NCBI RefSeq assembly: GCF_037975245.1
Contig: NC_092577.1
Location: forward strand, 17,818,398-17,882,397
Direction: 5' to 3'
From: Apostichopus japonicus
Lineage: Eukaryota; Echinodermata; Holothuroidea; Aspidochirotida; Stichopodidae
Length of the DNA: 64,000 nucleotides
Shown: piece by piece, positions 9,050 through 20,365 of the stretch
Position numbering within the stretch: position 1 is the stretch's first letter
Layout: the number at the start of each line of letters is the position of its first letter
The notes under the pieces: generated by a model
Told to the model about the DNA's origin: nothing
The model's database searches: none
Seen by the model: only the letters and a program-made list of their open reading frames with translations
Made by a program: the position numbers and the translations under genes

Positions 9050-10746
9050 AAATTTTTTTTTGGTATTTTTTTTTTATTAACTTTATTTGTAACCAGGGGT
9101 CCTGTCACTGGTAAACCAGTGTTCTCCCCAGGATCCCTGCACATATAAAACATACAAAATATAACAAACAGAACACATACATAAATACAGAATATAGATA
9201 TAAAAATATATATATATAAAAATAAAAATCTAATTCGATTTCAAAGATTCCAGAAAGCCAGGCCATTTCTAATTGCACATTTTAGTTTATTTTTAAAGGT
9301 ATCAGTGTTATTGCACATACGAATATGCCGAGGCAGTGCATTCCATTGATTAACCCCATGGCAAGTTTGACGACGTCTCCCCCAAATAGTGTTGGAATGT
9401 GGAAGGCAGAAACCACCAGAGGTAGAAGCTCTTGTGGCAGATTCACTCGAGGAGACATGGGCATACTTGTCACAGAGATAGTCAGGAGCAGCTGCTATGT
9501 GGATTTTATGCATAAAAACCTGACGGTGATAATTCCATCTTTGCTCTATAGGGATCCAGGATAGAGCTGAGAGAACATCAGCTGTAGGTGCAGTCCTAGG
9601 AAGATCTAGCATAATCCGACCAGCTCTTCCTTGCAGAGATACCAGACATTTTTTATACTTGGCACAGGTGTTAGACCAGGTACAACTAGCATAATCAAAG
9701 TGGGGGCTTATCAAACTATTGTACACCATAATCCTGTATTTGTGTGGAAGATACTTCTTAACCCTCCCAAGTATCCCAAGACGGCAGGATATTTTCTTGC
9801 AAATCATAGATAAATGGTCTTTGAAAGTTAAGGTACTGTCCAAAAGCACCCCAAGGTACCTAAAAACATGAACCTGTTCTATATCATGTGAGTCATAATG
9901 GAGAATGAGAGGGTCAGCTCTCTTCATCATGGTTGGTGTGCCAAAAAGCATACTTTTGGTCTTTTTTACATTCAAAGTCAATTTGTTTTTGACCAGCCAC
10001 TTGCCAATCAGAATAAGATCTGTAGAGAGAACCTGCTGTATTTCACATATTTTCTCAGAGCTATAAATAACAGCTGTGTCATCTGCATATAAAATTGCCT
10101 GGCTTTCACTTGTGGCAGATGGAAGATCATTTATGTATATAGAGAATAGTAATGGCCCAATGATAGATCCCTGTGGAACGCCAAATGCAATTCCCATCAT
10201 ATCTGAATACTGGTTCTCAATCTGAACAATTTGGTATCTGCCCGCAAGATAAGAGCCGAACCAATCCAATGCAGAGTCAACAACTCCATATGACCGAAGT
10301 TTGTCAAGCAAGATGTCATGATCAACTGTATCAAAAGGTTTTTTAAAGTCAAGGAACAAGATGCCAGTGTAGTTCTTTCTTCCACAGGCACCGTCCATGT
10401 TTGACAAAATATCATCAACCACATAGCTGAGAGCCGTAGTAGTGGAGTAACCAGGTCTGAAGCCTGATTGCCATTTGTTAAGGATCTTGTTACTAGTTAG
10501 ATACTGATACAGTTGATCATCAACAACTCTTTCCAAGATTTTTGACACAACTGGCAGAACTGAAATAGGTCTATAATTGTCGACCTGACTGCGTGTCCCA
10601 TCTTTGAAAACTGGTGAGACCTTGGCAGTATTCCAGTCAGAAGGGAAAACCCCATGAGAGAGTGAGAAGTTGATGATATAAGTAAGAGAAGGAGCAATGT
10701 GGGAGGCAGATAGCCTCAACAAACGAGCACTTATGTTGTCAAGCAC
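9050..10746 (-). mobile_element. Jockey/CR1-like LINE, 5'-truncated
   Basis: Minus-strand non-LTR retrotransposon holding an RT frame (9241-10746) followed by about 190 bp of AT-rich 3' sequence ending in T-rich tracts at 9050-9080 in plus view. The endonuclease and ORF1 are absent, so the 5' end was lost, as is usual for truncated insertions. It lies in the putative intron between the SET-like exon (8296) and the PHD-like exon (11358), on the opposite strand. I found no clear TSD. Confidence 0.8.
9241..10746 (-). CDS. Reverse transcriptase, C-terminal 500 residues of a LINE ORF2
   Basis: Uninterrupted frame of about 500 residues that is truncated at its N-terminus. RT motifs in order are NYRPISVLPVVSKILERVV, QSGFRPGYSTTTAL, LFLDFKKPFDTVDHDILL, GVPQGSIIGPLLFSIYINDLP, LYADDTAVI (the catalytic YADD) and FRYLGVLLDSTLTFKDH. 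After these comes the C-terminal tail typical of jockey/CR1/Daphne-type LINEs, ending in NALPRHIRM...FKNKLK. The catalytic aspartates are present. With no endonuclease domain it cannot move on its own. That the frame is intact suggests a fairly recent insertion. Confidence 0.85.
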   Translation of the reverse strand: MLDNISARLLRLSASHIAPSLTYIINFSLSHGVFPSDWNTAKVSPVFKDGTRSQVDNYRPISVLPVVSKILERVVDDQLYQYLTSNKILNKWQSGFRPGYSTTTALSYVVDDILSNMDGACGRKNYTGILFLDFKKPFDTVDHDILLDKLRSYGVVDSALDWFGSYLAGRYQIVQIENQYSDMMGIAFGVPQGSIIGPLLFSIYINDLPSATSESQAILYADDTAVIYSSEKICEIQQVLSTDLILIGKWLVKNKLTLNVKKTKSMLFGTPTMMKRADPLILHYDSHDIEQVHVFRYLGVLLDSTLTFKDHLSMICKKISCRLGILGRVKKYLPHKYRIMVYNSLISPHFDYASCTWSNTCAKYKKCLVSLQGRAGRIMLDLPRTAPTADVLSALSWIPIEQRWNYHRQVFMHKIHIAAAPDYLCDKYAHVSSSESATRASTSGGFCLPHSNTIWGRRRQTCHGVNQWNALPRHIRMCNNTDTFKNKLKCAIRNGLAFWNL

Positions 10747-11357
10747 AAATGAAAGTTACAAAATATTAAACAGTGTTAATTATTTCCCTGATTTGCAACT
10801 GACTTTTTCATAACACTAAACTAAAATCCTTTTCAGCTGTCTCCTAGTTATATTCTCTTGTAATTAAAAACTTTAATGCTGTAAAACAATTTTGGGCTAT
10901 AATATTATCTTGAAAACATTTGTCACTGCCAAAAAAAGAAGCATAATGGAAATTAATATTCCCAGGTACGCCAAACAGGGAACGAAGTACTCATAAACGT
11001 TCTTCATATAATTTTACTATATTGTGATATTTATATTTGGATTTTATCAGAGATAATTGAAAATTTTGTTGAAGAGAATATTTTTAGGTAATAATGAGTC
11101 TGTTTGGACATAGTTGATTTGGGCGTTCAGAAGTTAAAGCCGTTAAAGGTCATCATGAGTCATCATAGATTTCATTATTTAACTTGTGAACAATGCTGTT
11201 TCAACCAAAGGTCTAAAATCATGGAACACAAAGCACATGGCAAATGAGATTCTTAGAATTTTTAAGTTGTTTCAGCCAGCACATACTGATACCTGCATGG
11301 TGCCTATCATTAAGCAGACGTACATTTTTCATGAAAATTTTTTTTTATTTCTTTCAG
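10747..11357. other. Intron-like stretch
   Basis: AT-rich, no gene seen. The last 20 bases are a good polypyrimidine tract and acceptor (TTTATTTCTTTCAG) for the next exon. Confidence 0.5.
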
Positions 11358-11460
11358 GAGCAACATCATCATCTGGTAGAGCAGTGGATTGATGTTAATC
11401 ACTGTCAAGTGTGCCACTCACCTATGATATCCAAAACATGGAAAGGACTTTTGTGCATTG
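11358..11460 (+). CDS. PHD-finger-like exon 1 (host-like gene)
   Basis: Acceptor TTTCTTTCAG and donor G|GTAGGT. Encodes EQHHHLVEQWIDVNHCQVCHSPMISKTWKGLLCI, ending in phase 1. With the next exon it gives C-x2-C ... L-x-C-x2-C-x4-WH-x2-C, the spacing of a PHD or related treble-clef zinc finger that commonly reads histone tails. It is downstream of the SET-like exons on the same strand. Membership in the same gene is inference. Confidence 0.55.
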
Positions 11461-12557
11461 GTAGGTAGATTACACTTGTGTTTGGCCACTCTAAATATAG
11501 TCTGTATTGGCCTCACATTATAGCATGCTAAAATTGCTACTTTTCAAAAGTACTTTCTAGGAGGTCTTTACTTTTCCAAACTGTTTTCAGTCATTCTACA
11601 TGAACACATATTGTCAATAAATGTCTCAGGGAGGTATAGTCCCCCAGGGTCATAATAAACCAATTTTGACCAAAAGTTACCACATCTGGCATATTTGTGG
11701 CCAGAACAGCATACATTTAGTGGGTGGAATAGCTTGGACACGTACTCGTAATGCATGAAACATGTTACACATGAGGATACCAAACAAATGACAAACTTCA
11801 AAATATGCATGGTCAAAGAGAAACATTCCCACTATGAGTACCACACGAACATCTATATCATTGAATCTCAAATCTTGGACATTCCTAGTAAGTGTCGGGT
11901 ACAGAACAGCGTAGTGTTAAATAATGGGCACGAAATATTACAGCAGTGTATAAGAACATAACAATCCCTTTCACATCACATGTGTGAAATCCATGTTTCT
12001 AGATTTTGAGGCGGTTAAACTTGCTGTTATTGATCTCGAGTGCAAGGTGGTGGGAAACACCGAGCCCGGTGCTAATACAGGGTACTGGGAGGGATGTTGA
12101 AACTTTTGGACTTCGGCGTTGGTGTTGGTGTTGAATACTGACATTCGTGTAAAATTATGCAGTATCACAGCAACCGATCTGTGTGTAGTAACTTTACTTA
12201 CATAACACCTACCAAATTAAATGCCGTTTTGTTTTGCCTAACAATTCCCCATGATGTTATATTGTCCATGTTTGGTTAGTCATGTGCAATGAACCTTGAA
12301 GTGATTTTGTTGTTTATAATTGATCCCCACTGACAAAAACCTAAGTCCCATAGTTAGCATGCTCTTGTACTAAATTTTCTTGCATGTTTTATAAAACTGA
12401 ATTATGTGCAGATCTCAAATCAGTTTGAGCTTTCAGGAAAGTTGTTTTGTTATCAGAATAATCACTACTTACTAATGTGCACCAAATGAAGCAATTTTTC
12501 GAAGATGTAAGACATCAGTGATCATAAGAAAAGAAATATTGCTCTCTTTATTTTTAG
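11461..12557. other. Intron-like stretch
   Basis: No gene or recognised repeat seen. It ends in the acceptor TTTATTTTTAG. Confidence 0.5.
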
Positions 12558-12653
12558 ATTGCCGTAGTGTTTGGCATGGAAAATGTTTTCTGCCAACTGA
12601 ACAAAATCCAAGGCCTTGTGCTGGTAAACTTCCTACAGCAGAAAAGGCACATG
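12558..12653 (+). CDS. PHD-finger-like exon 2 (host-like gene)
   Basis: Phase 1 at both ends, with acceptor TTATTTTTAG and donor ATG|GTAAGA. Together with the split codon from 11460 it reads DCRSVWHGKCFLPTEQNP and ends KLPTAEKAHG. It supplies the second cysteine pair and the WH-x2-C part of the zinc finger begun at 11358. The exact phase match with both neighbours supports it as a real exon. Confidence 0.6.
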
Positions 12654-13237
12654 GTAAGAAATATCCAGGAATGCTGTTTATTAATTACATCGTTCTTTGA
12701 AGATCTCTTTCTGATGTAGGTTTCACATATTGTTATGTATTAAAATACCTAAAACTGACATACATCATTTATTGTGTTGCATGCCCACCAGACATGATAT
12801 AGTTAGTTTATCCGACTTTCAGAAGGGGAAAAAACATAATAGGAAAATATGGTTTTCATGGTCTCAAGTGACATATTTAAAATGTGTTACATGTTGTATT
12901 CTGATTTATCCATAGATGCTTTGTTGTCGATAAGAAGTTAGAGGAACATTTCTTTTCAGCAAAACAATGTGCTGACATTAACTGAACTGATCAATGTGAA
13001 ATTCTTTTTATATTTAGGGGGATACCTTGAAACTTACATAAATGCACGATTATAGTATTCTTTGGACTATAGCATATGGTCCTTTTTTTCTTCTTTTTTA
13101 GATTTATGTTGTGTGCTGTTATAGCATTCTGTCTAAGAGTATATGAATGAAACATGTTAAACTTGAGAGTGAATGAATTATTATCTTGTCTGATTGTATG
13201 GACATGAAATTGTTTATATCGTGGGTTTTTTTGGTAG

Positions 13238-13285
13238 ACAAAGATGAAACCCTCCTATATGACTCTACAGGAACTGGAGAAAGTG
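13238..13285 (+). CDS. Small phase-1 exon (host-like gene)
   Basis: 48 bases between acceptor TTTTTTTGGTAG and donor G|GTGTGT. In phase with the exon at 12558 it encodes DKDETLLYDSTGTGESG. Both borders are phase 1, like its neighbours. The short length makes this less certain. Confidence 0.4.
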
Positions 13286-13599
13286 GTGTGTATAAGTGTA
13301 AATGTTGAATGATGATCAACTATTGAATGATATTAGAATTTTATAAATCCGGACTTGGGTATGTGTATGTTGGACTAAGCAGTTCGTTAGTTTTTGGGCT
13401 CTGCATAAACGTCGACTTTTGTAGATATGTTATCGAGGGACTTTGATCTCCTTTTGTCATATTTTGTTATTCCGACACTATATACTGATTAAAATGCAAA
13501 GGGGACACCAGCAGGAAGTTTCGGAAAGAAGAAAAAGACAGAACTGGCAATCCTAACCCCTAGCCTACGCAGTAGAAATCAACTTACCGTAGAGGAAGA

Positions 13600-14103
13600 G
13601 TGCACAGAACCAGGAGAAGCCACACCCCGAGAAACAGGTTTGGGGGCATTGACTCTACAATTGAGGCCATCAATTCTGAACTCGTTCAAATACAAAAGGA
13701 CTATTCCAGAATATTCGAGGAACACCGGAAAGAATTGGACGCTTTGAAGGCAGATAACGCCTACTTACGGCAAGAAATAACATCCTTGCAAAAGACAAGT
13801 GATGAGCACACTCAGATGATAGATGAGCACGCCAATATGATCAACCAACAGGAACGATTTTCACGCCGTAACAATATTGGAATTGTTGGACCTAAATCCC
13901 ATAAGGACGAAGATTGTATAAAATTAGCTACCGATGTATTCGCCAAGGCCGAAATCACAAATTGTAGAATTGAAAGCGCCCATGACAGACATGTTCAAGG
14001 GCGTCAGCGTCACCTGCTGGTAAAAGTCTTTTTACCAAGGCAAAATAGCTATTCTCCGAAATGCTGGACAATCACTACAATCAGAGAACTGCTATATAAT
14101 TGA
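13600..14103 (+). pseudogene. L1-like ORF1 (coiled coil plus RRM-like start)
   Basis: A 167-codon frame with a heptad-like coiled coil (about residues 20-85: IEAINSELVQIQKDY, ELDALKADNAYLRQEITSL), followed by RRNNIGIVG and a CIKLATDVF segment that resemble the RRM-like domain of L1-type ORF1 (Transposase_22). It is shorter than typical L1 ORF1 because a frameshift near 14040 removes the C-terminal domain. Family members bind their own RNA as trimers. Confidence 0.6.
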
Positions 14104-14639
14104 CGATTTAACAAAAATGGATTGAACAGAAAAGATGGACCGCGAAGGTAAATGAGATGTTCCACCAGGGTATCAGATTTCGCTTTAGCGGAGGTTACTG
14201 GAGACAGGCGAAAGGAAAACCTTTCGATTTTGAATAGTAGAAGCCTCTGCCACCTGATTCGGCTCAGAATTTATCGAGGTTCATGTTAACTGTCTCCTGT
14301 TTGTTTGCTCTTCCTGTCACTGCTGTATTGGGATATTTCCTAGCTTTACATTGCCATCGGAGCCTTTCAGTCATCACCATTGTTCCTTTTTTGCGCCTCA
14401 ATATTGTGTCGTATTCGTATTTTTTCAACGGTTCGTAGTGACAACATCGATTTCTTTCCTTCGATGCTTCGTTATTCCTATCCAGTTGGATTGACTTTGA
14501 ATTTATTAACTTTCACCCTCTGTTTGAACTTTTCAACAGATACATCGTGTTGTCGACTATGTCATCTTGCGTTTTCTGCGTATACTATAATATATTGAGC
14601 CCTACAACCTGAACACAGAATTTTTTTCGGTCATTCAAT

Positions 14640-15680
14640 GGCCACCGATTTAAATTTTATTTCATTTAATGGAAGAGGGGCTAAGGCAAGCAAGAAAACG
14701 GAAAACTATTTGCTTACCTCCACAGACGCAAATCGGACATAATCCTCCTACAAGAAACACACAGCTGTTTTACCGATGAGAAATACTGGGAAATGGAATG
14801 GGGTGGAAGTATTTTATTCTCGCATGGGACTACTACAAGTCGAGGAGTTTGTATTCTTATTAATCCTACTTTAACTCTTAATATTATTAAGCAGGAACTT
14901 AGTCCATTCGGTAGATTTATAGTAATGGATATTGAAGTTCATAATCGTATTTTTTTCCCTTGCATGTATTTATGCCCCTAATACTTACAATCCAAGCTTT
15001 TTTATGGACGCGTCTATTATCTTAAGCAGGTTTCAGGGTGATAACAATATATTTGCAGGGGATTTAAACTTAGTCTTGAACTTAGAGCTTGATAAAAAAA
15101 GGGGGAACCCTACAACCAATTTTAAAGCAAGGGAAAAGTGCTTCGATCTCATGGCCACTAATGATGTTGTTGACATTTGGAGAGAAAAAAAATCCACTTC
15201 TTACAAATTTCACTTGGAGTTCTGATGTTACTCCCAATGATTTCCTAGTTTCTACACATACTTGTCATGCATTGTCAAGCGTGATCTTCTCTTCCGGTAT
15301 TCAGTCGGACAATTCTTTTATTTGTCTTACTTTTGCGACTGTTTCTTTAAGTAGAGCTCCGGGATATTGGAAACTAAACAATTGTCTACTCAATGACCCC
15401 TTATCAACGATCTTATTCATGATGAAGTTTCTAACAATATGCGTAGCGACGCTTCGGATCGTTGGGAATTGTTGAAATTGAAAATCCGTTCAGCCAGTAT
15501 TAAGTATTCTAAGCAGAGCGCCAAAGACCGTAGCATCAAAGAAAGAGAGCTTATAGAGAGAATTGCTGTTCTTGAGCAACAGCTGTTTACAGCCGAGTCT
15601 TCGGAAATTCGCTCTCAACTTAAAGCTGCTGAATGTGAACTCCTTTCTTATTACAATTACAACTCCAGGATACGATAATT
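14640..15680 (+). pseudogene. L1-like ORF2, endonuclease and linker part
   Basis: Begins near ATGGCCACCGATTTAAATTT, with FISFNGRGAK. APE-type endonuclease landmarks are a LLQETHS-like block (14745), MEWGGSILFSHGTTTSRGVCILI, ACIYAPN (14965) and FAGDLNLVLN (15055). The linker at 15439-15678 is a charged helix (KLKIRSASIKYSKQSAKDRS). At least three frameshifts separate these blocks, so this is a dead copy. Confidence 0.65.
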
Positions 15681-16158
15681 AGATCGCGAGCAAGGTGGGT
15701 GGAAGAAGGAGAAAAAAATAAGAAATATTTCCTAAATTTAGAAAAGAGAAACAAATCCATAAATTCTATTCATCAACTTGAAAGCGGTGATGATCAACTC
15801 CTCTCTGATAACAATGGTATCCTTCTCGAGAAAAAAAAAACATTATTTCAAGACCCAATATAGTTCCAGTGAGTGCTTTCCTAATACCTTCTTCCATGAA
15901 CTCCCTATTCAGAAGGTACCAGTTGAGGATCTGGCGACGGCCAACTCTCGTTGGAGGAATGTTCTCCAGCCATTACCTCTATGACTAATGATAAAGCTCC
16001 CGGGAGTGATGGTCTTTCCGCCATTTAATAGGACAACTAGAGGTACACTCCCTTAACAAGGGTTTTGAAAAAGGCAACCTAGCTTACTGCTGAGCAATCT
16101 AGAGGTAACATTGATCTTAAAACCTAACAAAGATTCCATTTCTTTACATAATTATCGC

Positions 16159-17958
16159 TTTTTACGTGCAAAAAAACGGACACGGACCAAAGGTCAACAA
16201 AACCAAAGACAATCCCAGTCTGTTTAACAACCACCAAAAACCCACAAACAGAAATCTCTCACTAACCCAGAAATGTATAAAATGTAGCGTTTAACGTGAC
16301 GTGAAAAGGACACGGACCCAAAGGCTAACAGAACCAAAACAATAAAGCTCTACAAACCAGCCCCAAAAAAGCCAACGCCAAACCACAAACAGAACCCCCC
16401 CCCCCGCAACCCATATTATGTAACGACCACACAAACCCCCCACACCTAACAACTAACTCACTCTAAAATTCATCCGGGTACGCCGTCCCGATAGTAGACG
16501 TCAGGCTTGCGCATTACCTGCAAAGTTATCCCAATACGGGTCTTTTCAGGCCCATAGCAGTGTTCCCTCTTTTCCTTCGAGCGAGCAGAGTTCTTGGCTC
16601 TCCGTCAACCTTGATCGAGTGGACCTCCCTGTCAGGAACAGGAGGTACACTAGCGACCATCGTGTCCGGTATAGCCTAAGCGACTGCGGGCAGGGTGGAA
16701 GGGCCACTCGAGTCAATGAGATCAGTGGCCTGTTTCGTCTCATCAAACCAATCGGAGGACTCCTTAGCCACAACTACTAAGGCTGTAGTGTAGTCCTCCA
16801 TTGGCGAGTCAGAATCTGAGCCACTTAATGTCTCTTGGGCCAGTTGACTCGGGGCCCGACTAATATCACCGATAGCGGGCGTAGCTACCGGTGAACCAGT
16901 ACAAGCGGAACCCTGCTCCGCATGCCACTCCGCTAGTACCATCTCCGCCGTTTTGTCCTGCTCTGCCTCAGTGGGCAGGCTGGCAGTCTCGGCAGACGAG
17001 GTCGGACACGAAAGGGGGAACAAAGCCTCCACCGGGGCGCTAGTGTCGGACACTGGGGCGATGACAGGAGCATCAGGTAGTACGGTGTCAGAGGCCGGGA
17101 CGGGGACCGCTTCAATCACGCCCGTAGCCACTCTAGCGGCGTATGAGCGATCTGGGCATAATCGGGCGAGATGGCCCGTTTTCCCACGCGAGTTACACAC
17201 TATATCCCCTTTACACTCAGCCAGGGTATGCCCAACCTGTAAACAGCGGCTATACCGCTTGTTCGGGCACAACTTGACCTCATGCCCTTCCAGCCCACAC
17301 CTCCAACAAGTGCGACGCTGGCCCGGGTGTGCAATGTTGGCCCTGTGCCCATTAGCCCACAAGGTAGAGGGGAAATCGGACTTGAGTTCCACTCTAACTC
17401 GTCTAGTCCCGGTCTTGACACCCTTACATTCAAGGAATTCCGGCTCCTCGTAGCCGGTCACTTTCCCAAAACGCCCCAGTGTCCGCACAACGACCTGATG
17501 GAGGACTGTCACCCACACCGAACTGTCATACGGTGTGACCTTCAGTCCCTCAACTCCCTCCAACACCTGGACGGCTCAGAGGTGAACCGTACATCAAAAC
17601 AATTCATACCCCGGAGAGGTTTACGCTGAAGCGCGTCAACCTCTCCAGGGACCTTTAAACCGACAGAACGCAAAACTGAAAAAACTTGTCCGGGGACGAC
17701 CTTAGCCTCCCCGAATAACTCAACAATACGATTTTGCTGTCACGAAGAGCCGCCATGACAGCTAGGGGGTGTGGCAAAGCCACGCACCTAAACCAAAACC
17801 AAAACAACGAAACAAACCCAAAACACACAAACTACACTAACCAAACTGCAAACTAATGAAGGCCAACGTAAAAAAAAACACCAAAAATGTGTGGTCAACG
17901 AAAAGTGGAGAGGAGCCGAAAACACGTCCGCACTCCACGAAAGCCAACTGGCGACTTC
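16159..17958 (-). mobile_element. Half-LINE (family A, copy 2) nested in the L1-like RT
   Basis: Minus-strand copy with the same ORF2-deletion junction (16511-16514, GCTTGCGC|ATTACCTGC in plus view) as the copy at 381. The 3' end begins CTTTTTACGTGC at 16159; the 5' end has GCCAGTTGGCTTTCGTGG (rc). The 13-bp TSD given for the host element is perfect. It is more diverged than the copies at 381 and 50930: ORF1 has a frameshift just after its start and a deletion removing part of the VLHLPLDMSEQ region. Confidence 0.85.
16513..17756 (-). pseudogene. LINE ORF1 (broken) of copy 2
   Basis: The start equivalent to MAARRDSK is at 17756. The frame is damaged near 17715 and recovers by 17566 (MLEGVEGLKVTPYDSSVWV). 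The three zinc knuckles are present but changed: a cysteine is lost in the third (CNSRGKTGHLARLC) and CSRC has become YSRC in the second. These changes suggest no recent selection on this copy. Confidence 0.75.
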
Positions 17959-18510
17959 ACATAATTATCGCACAATCACCCATTTAAACACCGACTATAG
18001 AACCGGTGCAAAGCGATTGCCTGTAGATTAAAACTGGTTATTCCAAAAATTATTGGGCGGCAGCAAACGTGTTTCCTCCAAAATAGATATATAGGATAAA
18101 CTATCAGATTCGTTTTAGACCTTTTAGATTATACATCTAGCCATAATATCGCCGGTTTTTTGTTTCTAGTCGATTTTGAAAAAGCGTTTGACAAACTGGA
18201 ATGGAACTTTATTGACAGCACACTCTCCTACTTCCAGTTTAACGCGGTAGCTTTAAAAAATGGGTCAAAGTCTTCTATAACAATAGTAATGCATGTGTTT
18301 GCAATAATGGTCAATCTACAGGTTTCTTCCCAGTTCGAAGAGGGGTCAGGCAAGGTTGCCCCCCGAGTCCGTACTTGTTTATTCTAGTTGCTGAGATTTT
18401 GGCTCTAAGGATTGACAATAATAATATCATTAAAGGTATCACTATTTACAACATGGAAGTCAAACTTATGCAATGTGCCGACGACACGACGGTTTTATTC
18501 GACGTTTTGT

Positions 18511-19329
18511 ATTTTATTCCTTAGTCATAGTGGTATGTGTAGCAGATACTGTTGTGAAGAAGTGTAAATGATTCTTGTATTAACAACATGTTACAGCTTG
18601 TGCAGGACTCATGTAATGTTAAGAAATGTGTTGATAACTGCAAGTTGGATAAATGAAGTTTTGATTATCTTCAATTGGCTTAGTTTTTGTCATCTCACTC
18701 AGACTATTCGAGTAATATGTTGAGCTGAATATCTATTTAATTCGTTTGATTGTGTGGATACAACTGTTCAGTCTACACTTATCTATAAATTGCTCAACAC
18801 AACAAATTGCCCTTCCAAAACATGAATGTGTGACCTCTGACAGACCAAACATGGACTATGATGTCTTCATGCAGTTGTGAAATTCTAATCAGACAACAGC
18901 TGTTTTTATTTTAAACTAAACCAAATATCTGTGAAAGATGAAAACGTTAACTTGTAAATGTCCATGATGTCTTTAGCAGTTTCCAGCATTCAAACAAGCA
19001 AATATGTATAACAAAAGTTTGATAAAAAATGTTCTTCATGGCAACAATATTGTTCAGACATAGTTCTATGTGCCGAAAACGAAACCATCATGATAATGAG
19101 ATTTGTAAGATATCACTCCTGCGAACATAACCCCCCCCCCCCACAACTGACAAACAATTTGATTAACCGATACAACATCATGCCCATCCACACACAGAAT
19201 CACATAAAATCATACATGTTTTTCACCCCTTTTTGGTTTACTATAAGGCAGTTTAAGTTTCTTTTTTTAAATGGTCAAACAGAGGGGAAGAGAGTTTTAA
19301 TTTTCACTAATGTATCAATTCATTTTCAG
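18511..19329. other. Non-coding stretch
   Basis: AT-rich with a poly-C run at 19130-19142; no gene seen. It ends in the acceptor CATTTTCAG. Confidence 0.5.
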
Positions 19330-19409
19330 GAGAAGATAATGATGCTGATGATGATGAAGATATTGATCATGATGACCATGAATCTCAGGAATTACAACTT
19401 CTACAGTAA
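19330..19409 (+). CDS. Acidic terminal exon (host-like gene)
   Basis: After acceptor CATTTTCAG at 19321-19329 the phase-1 frame reads GEDNDADDDEDIDHDDHESQ and then ELQLLQ before TAA at 19407. It is in phase with the exons at 12558 and 13238. An acidic tail of this sort is common in chromatin proteins. Linkage across the 6-kb transposon-filled intron is inference. Confidence 0.45.
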
Positions 19410-19717
19410 ATAATGAACCAACTTGCGCTATTGAAATTTGTCCACACTTGTCCAGTTCAGTCACCGTAATCATATTTATTAGTAAAATTGTTAGCTTTCC
19501 TTCCACAAATAAACAGAACACCAACGCACTTGATTAGAAATAATCTACTTGATTGTTCGAACTAACTTCCTCAAAAGCACACCTGCTATCTTGGGAATTG
19601 CCTCATCTGGCTATGTCATTCAAACAGTATCAATATTCTCTCAATCAAGCTTTTCTGACCAAAATGTCAAATCACTGGCTAATCACTACATACAACTACA
19701 TATCAGTTGATGTAACA

Positions 19718-20365
19718 GGCTACTAGAGTACCCCTCCCGTTGCACAGCCACATGTCCCCTTGTACATAGTCATCCCCTTGTACAAGTTGTACAAGGGGAT
19801 GACTTAAGTTAACATTGCAACCTTCACCTATCGCTTTTTCAACACCGTCTTACAATCGTGTTTGTCTTCCTGGCAATCGCTTGCATTATCGAGCCAACAG
19901 CACCTGAAATTCCATTCCAGAGAGTTTAACTTATAAGCATAATGTACACTCCTTTCGTTAAAACTTTTATAGATCCCTTATAAACGTAGCTCAAATTATC
20001 ATTTTGTATTTTGTACGCTGTAGCCATCCCTTTCTTATTGTCATTTTTCCTTCCTAACATATATGTATATACAAGATTGTGTTTGTGTAAGTAAGCATAC
20101 ATGTTAATATTAACACGGATGTATATATATGCGTATTGTGGGTGTTGGGTGGGTTATACGTATTGGCTTGATATAAGTGTTACTGTTTTTCTTGTATTGT
20201 TCTCTGTATTTACTTATGGGAGCAATCTACTAGACAAGCCATGTGGATATTTTGGAGTGCTTCCTTTCACAATATTCCATGTTGTTGATATGTTTTGTCA
20301 CTTAGTTAATTTCTCTGTATATATATTGTGCAGAAACAAATACATAAAACGAAAAGACCCTGGAG
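19718..20365 (+). repeat. Candidate left LTR of the Gypsy remnant
   Basis: The start (ACTAGAGTACCCCTCCCGTTGC, here abbreviated to CCCCTCCCGTTGCACAGCC) recurs at 23041-23060 downstream of the integrase region, as expected for the two LTRs. It runs into RT coding sequence at about 20366 with no gag, so an internal deletion fused LTR to pol. A perfect 15-bp-arm hairpin (19770-19802) lies inside. LTR limits are approximate. Confidence 0.45.
19770..19802. repeat. Perfect short palindrome
   Basis: TCATCCCCTTGTACA, then AGT, then its exact reverse complement. The matching position in the right repeat (about 23095) has only a single arm, so the hairpin arose by a local inverted duplication in the left copy. 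Confidence 0.8.

Larger units (their letters stand above)
15930..18508 (+). pseudogene. L1-like reverse transcriptase, split by the nested LINE
   Basis: Left part: a weak match to APGSDGL at 15995 and then LKPNKDSISLHNYR ending at 16158. Right part: TITHLNTDYRTGAKRL (17972-18015), FLFLVDFEKAFDKLEWNFI (18153-18215), an out-of-frame RRGVRQGCPPSPYLFI-like block (18337-18390) and CADDTTVLFD (18476-18508). The catalytic motif reads CADD where L1/Tx1-type RTs have F/YADD. There are several frameshifts. Confidence 0.65.
13500..18510 (+). mobile_element. Decayed L1-like LINE with ORF1 and ORF2, interrupted by a later LINE
   Basis: Plus-strand element with a coiled-coil ORF1 (13600-14103), an ORF2 endonuclease (14640-15225), a linker, and RT pieces at 15930-16158 and 17972-18508. 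The family A half-LINE at 16159-17958 sits within the RT. The 13-bp TSD ACATAATTATCGC is at 16146-16158 and 17959-17971, so the RT text resumes after it (HNYR then TITHLNTDYR). RT stops abruptly after CADDTTVLFD at 18508, so the 3' part is deleted. That is unusual for a LINE and points to later recombination. Confidence 0.75.
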
